This document shows, in pieces, positions 7,280 through 17,249 of a stretch of DNA of 60,008 bases; position 1 is the first letter of the stretch, and every line of letters starts with the position of its first letter. The stretch covers positions 1 to 60,008 of the forward strand of contig JANWVO010000014.1 in assembly GCA_025056865.1 (NCBI GenBank), read 5' to 3'. The notes below the pieces were generated by a model, which did not search any database, was not told the origin of the DNA, and saw nothing but the letters and a program-made list of their open reading frames with translations. A program made the translations under genes and the position numbers. Source of the DNA: Bryobacteraceae bacterium (GTDB lineage: Bacteria > Acidobacteriota > Terriglobia > Bryobacterales > Bryobacteraceae).

Positions 7280-10200
7280 CGATGCAGAACGACAAGCCCC
7301 GCTACGGTCTGGCCGGGCGGATGGCGCACGGCTGGATCAACTCCAAGCTGACGCCGCTGTTCATTCTGGCGTCGCTGCTGGTGGGCGCCTTCTCGGTGCT
7401 GATGCTGCCGCGCGAGGAGGAGCCGCAGATCATCGTGCCGATGATCGACGTGATGGTGACGATGCCGGGAGCGAGCGCGAAGGAGGTGGAGGAGCGCGTC
7501 ACCCGCCCGATGGAGAAGCTGCTGTGGGAGATTCCGGGCGTCGAGTACATCTATTCGACGACGTCGCCCGGGATGTCGCTGGCGATCGTGCGCTTCAAGG
7601 TGGGCCAGGACGAGGAAGACGCGATCGTGAGGCTGAACCAGAAGCTGCACGCCAACTACGACCTGATCCCGCCGGGCGCGAGCGAGCCGCTGATGAAGCC
7701 GCGCTCGATCGACGACGTGCCCATCCTGGCGCTGACGTTCCACTCGCCGCGGTACAACGATTTCGAGCTGCGGCGCATCGTGGCGCAGGTGCACGACGAG
7801 GTGAAGCAGACGCCCGACGTGAGCGAGGCGAAGATCATCGGCGGGCAGCGGCGCGTGCTGAAGGTGACGCTGGATGCGGCGCGGCTGGCGGCCTACAACC
7901 TGGCGCCGATGCAGGTGATCGGCGCGCTGGGGATGTCGAACCAGAAGCTGCCGGCAGGCACGGCGGCAGCCGGCAACGTGGAGACGGTGCTCGAGGCGGG
8001 AGGCTGGATCCGCAACGCCGAGGAGGCGGGCAGCCTGGTGGTGGGCGTCTCGCAGGGGCGTCCGGTGTATCTGCGCGACGTGGCGCGCGTCGAGGACACG
8101 GGCGAGGACCCGGTGCAGTACGTGCAGTTCGCGCGGGAAGGCCGGTTCGAGCCGGCGGTGACGCTGTCGGTGGCCAAGCGCAAGGGCACGAACGCGATCA
8201 CGGTGGCGCACAGGGTGCTCGAGCGCGTCGAGAGCATGAAGGGCCGCATCATTCCCGCCGACGTGGAGGTGGACATCACGCGGCACTACGGCGAGACGGC
8301 GCAGGAGAAGTCCGACGAGCTGCTGTTCCACATGGGCATTGCGGTGGTCAGCGTGACGCTGCTGATCGCGCTCGTGCTCGGCTGGCGCGAGTCGATCATC
8401 GTGTTCATCGCGATTCCGGTGACGCTGGCGCTGACGCTGACGGTGTTCTACCTGTACGGCTACACGCTGAACCGCATCACGCTGTTCGCGCTGATCTTTT
8501 CGATCGGCATCCTGGTGGATGACGCCATCGTGGTAGTGGAAAACATCGTGCGGCACGTGCGCATGCCGCAGAACGCGGGCCGTCCGGTGGCCGAGGTGGC
8601 GGTGGAAGCGGTGGACGAAGTGGGCAACCCGACGATCCTGGCCACGCTGACGGTGATAGCGGCGATCCTGCCGATGGCGTTCGTCAGCGGCCTGATGGGC
8701 CCTTACATGCGGCCGATTCCGATCGGCTCGAGCGCGGCGATGGTGTTCTCGCTGATCGTCGCCTTCCTTGTGACGCCGTGGGCGGCCATCCGCATCCTGA
8801 AGGCGCACGGCGGCCACGGCCACGAGCACGCCGAGGACCGCCTGACGGTGCTGTACCGCAAGGCGATGGACAGGCTGATCCATGTGCCGCTGTACCGCTA
8901 CGGATTCCTCGGGCTGGTGACGGTGCTGCTGGTGGGGTCGATGGCGCTGATCTACGTCGAGTTCGTCAAGGTGAAGATGCTGCCCTTCGACAACAAGAGC
9001 GAGTTCCAGGTGATCATCGACATGCCGGAGGGCACGACGCTCGAGGAGACGGCGCGCGTGACGCGGCGGCTGGCCGAGGCGGTGTTCGAGCAGCCCGAGG
9101 TGGTGAACGTGCAGACCTACGTGGGCACGGCGGCGCCGTACAACTTCAACGGGCTGGTGCGGCACTACTTCCTGCGGCGCGGCTCGAACGTGGCCGACAT
9201 CCAGGTGAACCTGGTGGGCAAGAAGGAACGCGAGCTACAGAGCCACGACATCGCGAAGAAGGTGCGCGAGCGGCTGACGCCGATCGCGCGGCAGTACGGG
9301 GCGCGGATCAAGGTGGCCGAAGTGCCGCCCGGCCCGCCGGTGTTGCAGACGCTGGTGGCCGAGGTGTACGGGCCGACAGCCGAAGGCCGCGAGAAGCTTG
9401 CGCGCGAGATTCTGCGGCTGTTTGACGAGACGCCGGGGGTGGTGGACGCCGACTGGTACGTGGAAGACCCGCAGCCGCGGCAGATCTGGCACGTGGACCG
9501 CGAGAAGGCGGCGCTGAACGGCGTGTCCGTGGAGGACGTGGCGAAGACGATGATGGCAGCAAGCTCGGGCTTCCCCGCCGGGCTGCTGCACGTGGAAGAG
9601 GCCAAGGAGGACGTGCCGATCCTCGTGCGGCTGGACCGGGCCACGCGGAGCGACCTCGAGCGGCTGAAGGGCCTGAAGGTGATGGGCCGCGCGGGCAACC
9701 TGGTGCCGCTTGGCGAGCTCGTGCGGATCGAGGAGACGACGAGCGAGAAGAACATCTACCACAAGAACCTGATGCCGGTGACCTACGTGACCGCCGACGT
9801 GGCGGGCATCATGGAGAGCCCGGTGTACGCGATCCTGGCGCTGGGGCCGAAGATCGCGAAGCTCGACATCGGGCAGGGCTACGAGATCGAGCAGTACACG
9901 GCGCGCCAGCCTGGCGACGAGACGAAGTACGCGATGAAGTGGGACGGGGAATGGCACATCACCTACGAGGTGTTCCGCGACCTGGGCATCGCCTTCGCCG
10001 CGGTGCTGGTGCTGATCTACGTGCTGGTGGTGGGCTGGTTCGAGAGCTTCCTGACGCCGGTCATCATCATGGCGGCGATCCCGTTCTCGCTGGTGGGCAT
10101 CCTGCCGGCGCACGGGCTGCTGGACGCGTTCTTCACGGCGACGTCGATGATCGGATTCATTGCCGGCGCGGGCATCGTCGTGCGCAACAGCATCATCCTG

Positions 10201-10458
10201 GTGGACTTCATCGAGCTGCGCCTGAAGGAAGGGATGCCGCTGGACCAGGCGGTGATCGACGCGGGCGCGGTTCGCTTCCGCCCGATGATGCTGACGGCGG
10301 CGGCGGTGGTGGTGGGCAGCGCGGTGATCCTGTTCGACCCGATCTTCCAGGGGCTGGCGATTGCGCTGATGGCGGGCGAGATCGCCTCGCTGCTGCTTTC
10401 GCGCGTCACCGTTCCGATCGTTTACTACATCTTCAACAGAGGGAGGCATGAGTCATGA
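7276..10458 (+). CDS. RND efflux transporter, AcrB/HAE1-like inner membrane pump
   Basis: 1060 residues, full length for an RND pump. TM1 ([20 protein letters not shown]) is followed by the PN1 porter domain with [16 protein letters not shown]-like PGASAKEVE, then TM2-6, where [10 protein letters not shown] carries the proton-relay Asp pair (about 415-416), the porter second half, and TM7-12 with [21 protein letters not shown]. The Asp pair marks a hydrophobe/drug-type pump rather than the CzcA metal type. A His-rich loop ([12 protein letters not shown], about 515-526) precedes the linker and might bind metal. Start is GTG 7276 (4-base overlap) or ATG 7282. Substrate is not predictable. Confidence 0.93.
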   Translation: MTMQNDKPRYGLAGRMAHGWINSKLTPLFILASLLVGAFSVLMLPREEEPQIIVPMIDVMVTMPGASAKEVEERVTRPMEKLLWEIPGVEYIYSTTSPGMSLAIVRFKVGQDEEDAIVRLNQKLHANYDLIPPGASEPLMKPRSIDDVPILALTFHSPRYNDFELRRIVAQVHDEVKQTPDVSEAKIIGGQRRVLKVTLDAARLAAYNLAPMQVIGALGMSNQKLPAGTAAAGNVETVLEAGGWIRNAEEAGSLVVGVSQGRPVYLRDVARVEDTGEDPVQYVQFAREGRFEPAVTLSVAKRKGTNAITVAHRVLERVESMKGRIIPADVEVDITRHYGETAQEKSDELLFHMGIAVVSVTLLIALVLGWRESIIVFIAIPVTLALTLTVFYLYGYTLNRITLFALIFSIGILVDDAIVVVENIVRHVRMPQNAGRPVAEVAVEAVDEVGNPTILATLTVIAAILPMAFVSGLMGPYMRPIPIGSSAAMVFSLIVAFLVTPWAAIRILKAHGGHGHEHAEDRLTVLYRKAMDRLIHVPLYRYGFLGLVTVLLVGSMALIYVEFVKVKMLPFDNKSEFQVIIDMPEGTTLEETARVTRRLAEAVFEQPEVVNVQTYVGTAAPYNFNGLVRHYFLRRGSNVADIQVNLVGKKERELQSHDIAKKVRERLTPIARQYGARIKVAEVPPGPPVLQTLVAEVYGPTAEGREKLAREILRLFDETPGVVDADWYVEDPQPRQIWHVDREKAALNGVSVEDVAKTMMAASSGFPAGLLHVEEAKEDVPILVRLDRATRSDLERLKGLKVMGRAGNLVPLGELVRIEETTSEKNIYHKNLMPVTYVTADVAGIMESPVYAILALGPKIAKLDIGQGYEIEQYTARQPGDETKYAMKWDGEWHITYEVFRDLGIAFAAVLVLIYVLVVGWFESFLTPVIIMAAIPFSLVGILPAHGLLDAFFTATSMIGFIAGAGIVVRNSIILVDFIELRLKEGMPLDQAVIDAGAVRFRPMMLTAAAVVVGSAVILFDPIFQGLAIALMAGEIASLLLSRVTVPIVYYIFNRGRHES

Positions 10459-10643
10459 CGGTTGAGAGAATGCTGCGGATGATCGCCGGGTTTTTCATCC
10501 TGCTGAGCCTGGCACTGAGCGTGTACCACGATCAGCGCTGGCTGTGGTTCACGGCGTTCGTGGGGCTGAACCTGTTCCAGAGCGCCTTCACGAACTGGTG
10601 TCCGATGATGACGTTCCTGCGCAAGCTGGGGGTGAAGGGGTGA
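10455..10643 (+). CDS. DUF2892 (YgaP-type) small membrane protein
   Basis: 62 residues, starting in an ATGA overlap with the RND stop. Two hydrophobic segments ([16 protein letters not shown] and [17 protein letters not shown]) flank a short YHDQRW turn, and the [15 protein letters not shown] tail is the conserved DUF2892 ending with a Cys. The family is the membrane portion of YgaP-like proteins and often sits beside transporters or rhodaneses. Here it is clearly part of the efflux operon, but its function there is not known. Confidence 0.85.
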   Translation: MTVERMLRMIAGFFILLSLALSVYHDQRWLWFTAFVGLNLFQSAFTNWCPMMTFLRKLGVKG

Positions 10644-10667
10644 GGGCGGCGCTGGCCGGAGGGGCCG

Positions 10668-11819
10668 TCAGGCCGAAGCCAGGTGCAGGAGGCTGCGCAG
10701 GCGCTCCCGGAGAGTGACCTGGGGCTGCGGCGGTTCCACTCCGGCCAGCGTGGCGGCGAAGGCGGCGAAGGCGCGGCCGAGATCGGTGTTGGGGTCCACT
10801 GGGGCGCCTTGCCGGATGGCCGCGCTCATGGCGCGGTAATTGTTGGGGAAGGTGAAAGAAACGGGGCGGTCGAGCATCTTTTCGATTTCGGCCTGAGGCG
10901 GGTCGCCCGGATGGGCGCGGTTGAGGAGGATGCCGACCCGCTCCGGGCCGAGCCCGAGCCGTTCCAGCTCGGTCAGCCGCTGACGGGCCAGATGGAGCGA
11001 GGGCAGCTCCGGCGTGCAGACGACAAACACTTTGGCGGAACGGCGGATGATCTCCACCGTGGCCGGGTTGACCAGCTCGGGAAGGTCCGCCAGGATCAGG
11101 TCATAGTGAGGGCGGACGAAGTTGAGGAGCTGGAAGTAGTGGGCCCATTCCGGCATGGGGGTGTCGAGGCAGCGGGAGGAGAGCAGGAAGTCGGCGCCGT
11201 GACGTTCGACCAGGTTCCGCCGGAGGATGAACTGGTCGAGCTCCGCTGAGGAGGCGAGCACGGCCTGCACGCCCCCATGAATCTCGCGGCCGAGCATCAG
11301 CGGCAGGACGCTGCTGCGGAGGTCGGCATCGATGACGAGAACGCGCCGGTCGTAGGCGGCGGCCGCGCTGGCCGTGTTCAGGACGACGGTGCTGGCCCCG
11401 CTTCCGGCCTTGGCAGGCAGGAAAGCGAAGAGGCCGTTTTCCTGGCCGCCATGCTGGCGCTCAAGGGCACGGCGTACGGCATAGGCGAGTTCCTCGGGAG
11501 CGCAGTCCTGGCTGACAGTGATGTCCGGGCCAGCCTGGGCCGCCAGCAGGCGGGTTTCGCGGCCGCAGCCGAGGCCCACGATGGGGGTGTGCGGAGAAAG
11601 CTCGCGCACCAGAGCCGCGCATTGAAGCGCCTCCGGTCCGGCGCTCATGTCGATCAGGACGAGATCGGGGACGAGCGTGCTGAGGAGCCTTCCCAGCTCG
11701 TAGCGCCCCGGCATGGCTGGCAGCTCGCGCATGACCGTAACGAGGCCCGTGGCGGCGATGACCGCCCGGGCCATCGGTGCCCTGTTCGCGTTGCCGAGGA
11801 TGACCAGCCCGTGAAACAC
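10668..11819 (-). CDS. CpaE-like MinD/ParA-family ATPase, paralogue 1
   Basis: 383 residues from a GTG start with AGGGAG 6 bases upstream. Residues 1 to about 120 form a receiver-like alpha/beta domain (VLIDMSAGPEALQCAALVREL) as in CpaE; the ATPase domain starts with a deviant P-loop AKAGSGAS at 137-144. The signature Lys is kept, while the second Lys is replaced by Ala, typical of CpaE rather than MinD. Later DYDLILADLP-like HYDLILADLPELV matches switch II. CpaE localises Tad pilus machinery, but no tad genes are in the window. A second copy (14548-15756) lies beyond cydAB and shares EIPSLHLAR/ELPSLHLAR and the VDP-x-(S/T)-(E/D)-LGR tail motif. Confidence 0.85.
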   Translation of the reverse strand: MFHGLVILGNANRAPMARAVIAATGLVTVMRELPAMPGRYELGRLLSTLVPDLVLIDMSAGPEALQCAALVRELSPHTPIVGLGCGRETRLLAAQAGPDITVSQDCAPEELAYAVRRALERQHGGQENGLFAFLPAKAGSGASTVVLNTASAAAAYDRRVLVIDADLRSSVLPLMLGREIHGGVQAVLASSAELDQFILRRNLVERHGADFLLSSRCLDTPMPEWAHYFQLLNFVRPHYDLILADLPELVNPATVEIIRRSAKVFVVCTPELPSLHLARQRLTELERLGLGPERVGILLNRAHPGDPPQAEIEKMLDRPVSFTFPNNYRAMSAAIRQGAPVDPNTDLGRAFAAFAATLAGVEPPQPQVTLRERLRSLLHLASA

Positions 11820-12010
11820 ACTCTGCTCCCTGCGGCCCGAAAGCCGCCTTTCCTCTTATCGTCTGGCTGCCGAGGGTTCTTCAATCCGGTCGGCGGCAGA
11901 CAGATTGAACGGACCGCCCCGGACGACCGGCACTCCGATGTCACTAAAGGAGTTTCGGTGCATCAAATCTGTATTAAGATGTTGTAAACTTCTCCGGAGA
12001 GGTCCCCTTT

Positions 12011-13381
12011 ATGGACGTTGCACTGGACATCCACCGTTTCCACTTTGCGTTCACGGTCACGTTTCATTACCTCTTCGTCCAGTTGACGCTGGGGCTGGCG
12101 CTGCTGATCTTCATCCTGAAGACGATGGCCCTGCGGACCGGCGAGGAGCACTACAACGAGGCGGCGAGGTTCTGGGCGAAGATCTTCGCCATCAACTTCG
12201 CTCTCGGCGTGGTCACCGGCATCCCGATGGAGTTCCAGTTCGGGACGAACTGGTCGCGCTTTTCGAAAGCCGCCGGGGGCGTCATCGGCCACACGCTGGC
12301 GATGGAGGGGCTCTATGCGTTTTTCCTGGAGAGCTCTTTCCTCGGGCTGCTGCTGTTCGGGGAGAAGATTCTCGGGCGCGTGGGCCACTGGCTGGCGGCG
12401 CTGGCGGTGTGGATCGGGAGCTGGATCTCGGCCTATCTGATCGTGGCCACCAATGCCTGGATGCAGCGGCCGACCGGATACCGGCTGGGCCCGAAGGGCG
12501 AGATCCTGCTGGATAGCTGGTGGTCCCTGGTTTTCAACGACTGGGCGTTCTGGCAGTATCTGCACACGATCACGGGCGGTGTCATCACGGGCGCGTTCAT
12601 CATGAGCGGCGTGGGCGCGCTGTACCTGCTGCTGAAGAAGCACGAGGACTTCGCGCGGACCTTCCTGCGGCTGGGGGTGACGGCGGGCGTCATTGCGTCG
12701 ATCCTGGCGCTGTTCCCGACGGGCGACCAGCAGGGCATGCTGGTGGCGAAGCACCAGCCGGCGACGCTGGCGGCCATGGAGGCGCACTTCCGGACGGGCG
12801 AGGCGGCGCCGATGATCATTCTGGGCCAGCCGGACGTGGAGAGGCAGAAGATCGACAACCCGTTCCTTGTGCCCGGCCTGCTGAGCTTCATCACGTCGAA
12901 GCGCTGGGACGCGGAAGTGAAGGGCCTGGATGCGTTTCCACAGGACGAATGGCCGACCAACATTCCGCTGCTGTATTACAGCTTCCACATCATGGTGGGC
13001 CTGGGAACGATCTTCATCGCGGTGATGGCGCTGAGCTTCATCCAGCTCCGGCGCGGGCGGCTGTTTGAGTCCAAGCCGCTGCTGTGGATCCTGATGCTGA
13101 TGGCGCCGCTGACGTATGTGGCCAATACGGCCGGGTGGATGACGGCGGAGCTGGGACGGCAGCCGTGGCTGATCTACGGGCTGATGAAGACGGCCGAGGG
13201 CAGCTCGGCGCAGGTGTCGAGCGGCAACGCGATGTTCACGCTGCTCGGGTTCATGGGCATGTACACGCTGCTGCTGATGCTGGGGCTGTTCATGATCTGG
13301 CGGGAGCTGGACCACGGGCCTGGCGCGCATGCTGCCGTGGTGGAATCCGGCGCGGCCCCGGCGCCGGCGGTGGGAGACTGA
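12011..13381 (+). CDS. cydA: Cytochrome bd ubiquinol oxidase subunit I
   Basis: 456 residues with about nine membrane helices. RFHFAFTVTFHYLFVQLTLG matches the CydA opening with the heme ligand His19; MEFQFGTNWSRFS and the GRQPW motif near the C-terminus are diagnostic. The length is that of the short Q-loop type (E. coli CydA is about 520). With CydB it forms the high-affinity terminal oxidase that reduces oxygen to water with quinol electrons at the inner membrane. A Shine-Dalgarno (GGAGAGG) is well placed before ATG 12011. cydB follows after 15 bases. The 190-base upstream gap has AT-rich sequence, but I found no convincing FNR-type palindrome. Confidence 0.96.
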   Translation: MDVALDIHRFHFAFTVTFHYLFVQLTLGLALLIFILKTMALRTGEEHYNEAARFWAKIFAINFALGVVTGIPMEFQFGTNWSRFSKAAGGVIGHTLAMEGLYAFFLESSFLGLLLFGEKILGRVGHWLAALAVWIGSWISAYLIVATNAWMQRPTGYRLGPKGEILLDSWWSLVFNDWAFWQYLHTITGGVITGAFIMSGVGALYLLLKKHEDFARTFLRLGVTAGVIASILALFPTGDQQGMLVAKHQPATLAAMEAHFRTGEAAPMIILGQPDVERQKIDNPFLVPGLLSFITSKRWDAEVKGLDAFPQDEWPTNIPLLYYSFHIMVGLGTIFIAVMALSFIQLRRGRLFESKPLLWILMLMAPLTYVANTAGWMTAELGRQPWLIYGLMKTAEGSSAQVSSGNAMFTLLGFMGMYTLLLMLGLFMIWRELDHGPGAHAAVVESGAAPAPAVGD

Positions 13382-13396
13382 AGGAGGCGAAGCGAG

Positions 13397-14440
13397 ATGC
13401 TACCCGTTCTCTGGTTCTGGATCGTTGCAGTGATGATTGCGATGTACGTGGTGCTGGACGGGTTCGACCTGGGCGCCGGGATCGTGCATCTGGCGGTAGC
13501 CCGGACGGACGCCGAGCGGCGCGCGGTGCTGAAGTCGATCGGGCCGGTGTGGGATGGCAACGAAGTGTGGCTGCTGGCCGGGGGCGGAACGCTGTACTTC
13601 GCCTTCCCTGCCCTGTACGCGAGCAGCTTCAGCGGCTTCTACCTGCCGCTGATGGTGGTGCTGTGGCTGCTGATCCTGCGCGGCACATCGGTGGAGTTCC
13701 GCTCGCACATCCGGAATGCGGTGTGGCGGCCGATGTGGGACGCCATCTTCAGCGTGTCGAGCGCGCTGCTCGCAATCTTCTTCGGCGCGGCGCTCGGCAA
13801 TGTGGTCCGCGGCGTGCCGCTGGATGAAAAGGGCGAGTTCTTCCTGCCGCTGTGGACGAACTTCCAGCCGGGCCGCGACGCGGGCATTCTGGACTGGTAC
13901 ACGGTCCTCGTGGGCGTCTACTCGTTCCTCGTGCTGATGCAGCATGGCGCGCTGTGGCTCGCCTACAAGAACGAGGGCGCGGTGCAGGAGCGGGCGCGGG
14001 CGATTGCAAGGCCCGTGTGGTATGCGGTGGCGGCGCTGACGGCGGTGGTGACCATCGTGAGCTTCCAGATCCAGCCGAAGCTTGCGGAGAGCTTTGCGAA
14101 GTGGCCGGCCGGATACGCGTTCCCGCTGCTGGCGCTCGCATCGCTGATCGCGCTGCTGCTGTTCGAGAGGAAGCAGGACGACCTGAAGGCGTTTCTGGCC
14201 TCGACGTTTTTCATCATCGGCATGCTGACCAGCGTCGTGTTCGGCGTGTTCCCGATGGTGCTGCCGGCCAACAGCGACCCGTCGCTGAGCCTCACGATTT
14301 ACAATGCGAGCGCGCCGGAGTACGGGCTCCGCGTGGGCCTGTGGTGGTTCACGCCGGGCATCCTGATTGCGGCCTTTTATTTCTGGTTCCTGTACCGCCG
14401 CTTTGCCGGGAAGGTGCAGGTGGAGGCGGAAGGCTACTGA
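13397..14440 (+). CDS. cydB: Cytochrome bd ubiquinol oxidase subunit II
   Basis: 347 residues with eight to nine membrane helices. MYVVLDGFDLGAGIVHL and GPVWDGNEVWLLAGGGTLYFAFP are the hallmark CydB N-terminal motifs. AGGAGG precedes the ATG. It follows cydA in the usual operon order and supplies the structural partner subunit. No small CydX-like frame was recognised between cydB and the convergent gene at 14548. Confidence 0.96.
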   Translation: MLPVLWFWIVAVMIAMYVVLDGFDLGAGIVHLAVARTDAERRAVLKSIGPVWDGNEVWLLAGGGTLYFAFPALYASSFSGFYLPLMVVLWLLILRGTSVEFRSHIRNAVWRPMWDAIFSVSSALLAIFFGAALGNVVRGVPLDEKGEFFLPLWTNFQPGRDAGILDWYTVLVGVYSFLVLMQHGALWLAYKNEGAVQERARAIARPVWYAVAALTAVVTIVSFQIQPKLAESFAKWPAGYAFPLLALASLIALLLFERKQDDLKAFLASTFFIIGMLTSVVFGVFPMVLPANSDPSLSLTIYNASAPEYGLRVGLWWFTPGILIAAFYFWFLYRRFAGKVQVEAEGY

Positions 14441-14472
14441 CATTGCCTTGGGAGGCGGGGCTGCGTTTTCCG

Positions 14473-14499
14473 CCGCCCCGCGCCCGTGGTGCGGGGCGG
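14473..14499. terminator. Strong hairpin between convergent cydB and the second CpaE-like gene
   Basis: CCGCCCCGC (14473-14481) and GCGGGGCGG (14491-14499) form a perfect 9-bp stem around a 9-base loop, midway between two convergent stop codons. There is no U-tract, so it could act as a factor-assisted or bidirectional stop or simply stabilise 3' ends. Confidence 0.45.
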
Positions 14500-14547
14500 A
14501 TCCCGGGCGGGACGATCCCGTCGAGATCCGCCGCCGGGACGCCCCGA

Positions 14548-15756
14548 TCAGGGCCTTTCGGTTCCGGTGGCCTGAACACGCGGCGGAAGGATGGAGAAGA
14601 ACTCCACGACGCGCTTGCGGGCCTGCTGTGGCTCCGCGCCGGGCAGGACGCCGAGGATGGAGTCCGCCATGGAGCGGAATTGCCTGCCGAGCTCCGAGCC
14701 GGGATCGACGGCACGGCCATCCTGAAGGGCGGCGTGCACGCCCTGGTAATCGTTCTGGAACGTGAAGGCGATCGGCACGCCGAGAAGGCCTTCCACCTGC
14801 GACGGCGTGACCAGGCTCTTGCGGTGGTAGCGGTTCAGGATCACGCGGACGCGATCGGCCAGATCGAGCCGCTGGAGGAAGGCGAGTTTCTCGCGCGCCA
14901 GGTGCAGGGAGGGGATCTCCGTGGTGACCACCATGAAAATGTTCTTCGCCTCATGCATCACCTCGATGGAATACTTCTCGAGGTTGCCCGAGATGTCGAC
15001 GCAGATGAACTTGTAATTGCGCCGGGCGAAGTCGAGGATCTGGCGGATCTGCTGCGCTTCGATGCGGAAATCGGGGTTCAGCCTGCCGCTGTGGACGATG
15101 TCGATGCCGCCCTTCTGGCAGATGATCTGGGACCAGATGGATTCATCGAGCGAGTGCGCGTTCTCGGCGGCATCGACGACGCAGTGGCTGTTCGACAGCT
15201 TCAGCATGAAGCCGATGATGCCGCTGGAAAGATCCATATCGAGCAGCAGCACCTCGCCCTTCTTCTGGCGTCCGAGGGCGATGGCCACGTTCATGGCCAC
15301 GGTGGAGGTGCCGACGCCCTGTTTGCTGGGGAGAAAGGCATAGACATGATCGGTGACGTCGAGCAGCACCGGCGTCTGCTCGACTGCTGAGGCCATCCGT
15401 GCGAAGGCTTCGCCGAGCTCCTTGCGGTCGAACGGCGGCGCAAGGCATTCGCGGATGCCGGCGCGCATGGCTTCCAGAAGGGCCGAGGGCTCCAGAGTGC
15501 GGCTCAGGGCGGCGACCTGAATGCCGGGCGCTTCAGCCCGCACGGTGGTCAGGATTTCCAGCGCCTTCGGCAGCGTTTCAATGCTGACGAACAGCACGTG
15601 CGGAATGCAGGAACGGATCATCCGCATCAGCTCCAGATGATCCGGATACCGGTGCAGCTCGCGCACGATCTGCACGCCGCGGAATTCCGCCAGAGCCTCG
15701 TCGAACCGGGCGGCAAGGTCCCCCTCCGGACAAATGACAATTCCCCTCAGCGTCAT
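14548..15756 (-). CDS. CpaE-like MinD/ParA-family ATPase, paralogue 2
   Basis: 402 residues from ATG 15756, chosen over TTG 15771 because GGTGAT sits 6 bases before it. Residues 1-125 are a receiver-like domain (VLFVSIETLPKALEILTTVR, then PFDRKELGEAF); the ATPase P-loop is SKQGVGTST at 144-152, followed by GEVLLLDMDLSSGIIGFMLKL and YKFICVDISG. The second P-loop Lys is missing, as in CpaE. It is a divergent paralogue of the gene at 10668-11819. Such proteins place secretion or pilus machines at the pole. No partner genes are adjacent, so its target here is unknown. Confidence 0.87.
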   Translation of the reverse strand: MTLRGIVICPEGDLAARFDEALAEFRGVQIVRELHRYPDHLELMRMIRSCIPHVLFVSIETLPKALEILTTVRAEAPGIQVAALSRTLEPSALLEAMRAGIRECLAPPFDRKELGEAFARMASAVEQTPVLLDVTDHVYAFLPSKQGVGTSTVAMNVAIALGRQKKGEVLLLDMDLSSGIIGFMLKLSNSHCVVDAAENAHSLDESIWSQIICQKGGIDIVHSGRLNPDFRIEAQQIRQILDFARRNYKFICVDISGNLEKYSIEVMHEAKNIFMVVTTEIPSLHLAREKLAFLQRLDLADRVRVILNRYHRKSLVTPSQVEGLLGVPIAFTFQNDYQGVHAALQDGRAVDPGSELGRQFRSMADSILGVLPGAEPQQARKRVVEFFSILPPRVQATGTERP

Positions 15757-15776
15757 GGTTTGATCACCCAAACTTG

Positions 15777-15805
15777 ACAGTATGCGCTTGAAGAAAACTT
15801 TTCAA
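15777..15805 (-). promoter_or_regulatory. Sigma70-like promoter of the second CpaE-like gene
   Basis: On the minus strand TTGAAA (15800-15805), a 17-base spacer and TACTGT (15777-15782) precede the start at 15756 by about 20 bases. The region is locally AT-rich in an otherwise GC-rich window. Confidence 0.45.
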
Positions 15806-15873
15806 TCCGTGAATGAACCGAGATCCGGGGAAAACACCTAGAGTCCAACTCGGGGAAGCGCCCGAGGCTGCGG

Positions 15874-16557
15874 TCACACGCCGCGCCGGTTGCCGTAGAG
15901 CAGGATGTGCAGGCGGGGGCTGTAGCGGTAGCCGGTTTCCCGGCACTTCTCGACGAGCCAGAGCGAGCGCTCGCGCAGGGCTTCCGGCGTGACGCCCTCG
16001 GGCATGAGCAGGACGCGTTCCGGCGGGGCGCCGAGTTCCTGCACAAGCTGCCGGATCTCGGCGAGATCCTCCGGGCGGGCAACGACGAACTTGAGCTGGT
16101 ACTCGTAACGCTCCATGAGGCGGCGGAGAACGTCCGGCTGAAGCCGTGTGCGCTCGTGCATCGCCACCCAACGGCCGCCTTCGGCGGCGTGCGGCGTCGA
16201 GTTGGAGAGTTTCGGGCTGATGCTCATCAGGTCGCAGGCGGCGTCGGCGTCCACGGTGCCTGCGGTTTCGATGGTGATGTGGCGGCCAAGCCCGCGCAGC
16301 GCGCGGGTGAGGGGAACGATTTCGGGGAAGATCATCGGCTCGCCGCCGGTAAGCACGACGTGGCGCAGCGGGGACTGCGCCACGCGCTGCACCAGCCGCT
16401 CGACGGGCCAGTCCTCGCCTTCCGGCGCCCAGGAGGCGTAGGGGGTGTCGCACCAGATGCAGCGGAGGTTGCAGCCCGAGGCGCGGAGGAAGAGAGAAGG
16501 CACGCCGGCCAGGATGCCCTCGCCCTGGATGGACTCGAAGATCTCGCTGATCCTCAT
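15874..16557 (-). CDS. queE: 7-carboxy-7-deazaguanine synthase (radical SAM)
   Basis: 227 residues. ATG 16557 overlaps the queC stop by 4 bases, and the frame upstream of it is only the Arg-rich shadow of que[39 protein letters not shown]-like sequence holds the radical SAM cluster ligands Cys29, Cys33 and Cys36 (CxxxCxxC) directly after the QGEG substrate motif, and VVLTGGEP is the SAM-binding GGE motif. The enzyme converts carboxytetrahydropterin to CDG in preQ0/queuosine synthesis. It forms an operon with queC and an MFS gene. Confidence 0.93.
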   Translation of the reverse strand: MRISEIFESIQGEGILAGVPSLFLRASGCNLRCIWCDTPYASWAPEGEDWPVERLVQRVAQSPLRHVVLTGGEPMIFPEIVPLTRALRGLGRHITIETAGTVDADAACDLMSISPKLSNSTPHAAEGGRWVAMHERTRLQPDVLRRLMERYEYQLKFVVARPEDLAEIRQLVQELGAPPERVLLMPEGVTPEALRERSLWLVEKCRETGYRYSPRLHILLYGNRRGV

Positions 16558-17249
16558 CGCGCCGCCTCGTCCGCGTAGCGCAGGGGATCGGGCACGCCGG
16601 CGGCGGCGAAGCCGGCCTTGCGGAGCTGGCAGGAGTCGCAGCGGCCGCAGGCGAGTTCTCCTACGGGATCGTAGCAACTGTGCGTGAGCGAGTAGTCGAC
16701 GCCGAGCGAAAGCCCGAGCCGGATGATCTCCGCCTTGGTGAGATGGATGAGCGGGGTATGGATCTGGAGCCGGAGCCGCCCTTCGACGCCGGCTTTGGTG
16801 GCGAGGTTCGCCATGTGCTCGAAGGCGCGGATGAATTCGGGGCGGCAGTCGGGGTAGCCGGAGTAATCAATGGCGTTGACGCCGATGTAGATGTCGGAGG
16901 CGCCGAGCACCTCGGCCCAGGCAAGCGCGATGGAGAGGAAGACCGTGTTGCGCGCCGGGACGTAGGTGACGGGGATCTCCGCCTGGGAGCCGGCCAGTGC
17001 GCGGTCCTTGGGAACCGCGATGTCATCGGTGAGGGCGGAGCCGCCGAAGGCGCGCAGGTCGATGCGGAAGATGCGGTGTTCGGCGGCACCGAGGTGGCGG
17101 GCGACGCGGGCGGCGGCGTCGAGCTCGACGCGGTGGCGCTGGCCGTAGTCGAAGGTGAGCGCGTAGGCGGCGAAGCCGTCGCGGCGGGCGCAGGCCAATG
17201 CGGTGGCCGAATCCAGGCCGCCGCTGAGGAGGCAGACAGCTTTTCTCAT
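16554..17249 (-). CDS. queC: 7-cyano-7-deazaguanine (preQ0) synthase
   Basis: 231 residues. SGGLDS at 9-14 is the PP-loop that binds ATP, and the C-terminal HSCYDP...CGRCDSC holds the four zinc-binding Cys residues. QueC turns CDG into preQ0 with ammonia and ATP. It is coupled at both ends, by 4-base overlaps with the MFS gene upstream and queE downstream. queD and queF are not in this window. Confidence 0.95.
   Translation of the reverse strand: MRKAVCLLSGGLDSATALACARRDGFAAYALTFDYGQRHRVELDAAARVARHLGAAEHRIFRIDLRAFGGSALTDDIAVPKDRALAGSQAEIPVTYVPARNTVFLSIALAWAEVLGASDIYIGVNAIDYSGYPDCRPEFIRAFEHMANLATKAGVEGRLRLQIHTPLIHLTKAEIIRLGLSLGVDYSLTHSCYDPVGELACGRCDSCQLRKAGFAAAGVPDPLRYADEAAR

Noticed and set aside
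7117-9165. 682-codon open frame antisense to the RND gene
   Set aside because: His/Arg-rich sequence with no domain, created by GC-rich codon bias opposite a certain RND gene.
11820-12010. FNR or ArcA site upstream of cydA
   Set aside because: The region is AT-rich with short TCAAA and TATTAAG stretches, but no TTGAT-N4-ATCAA palindrome is present.
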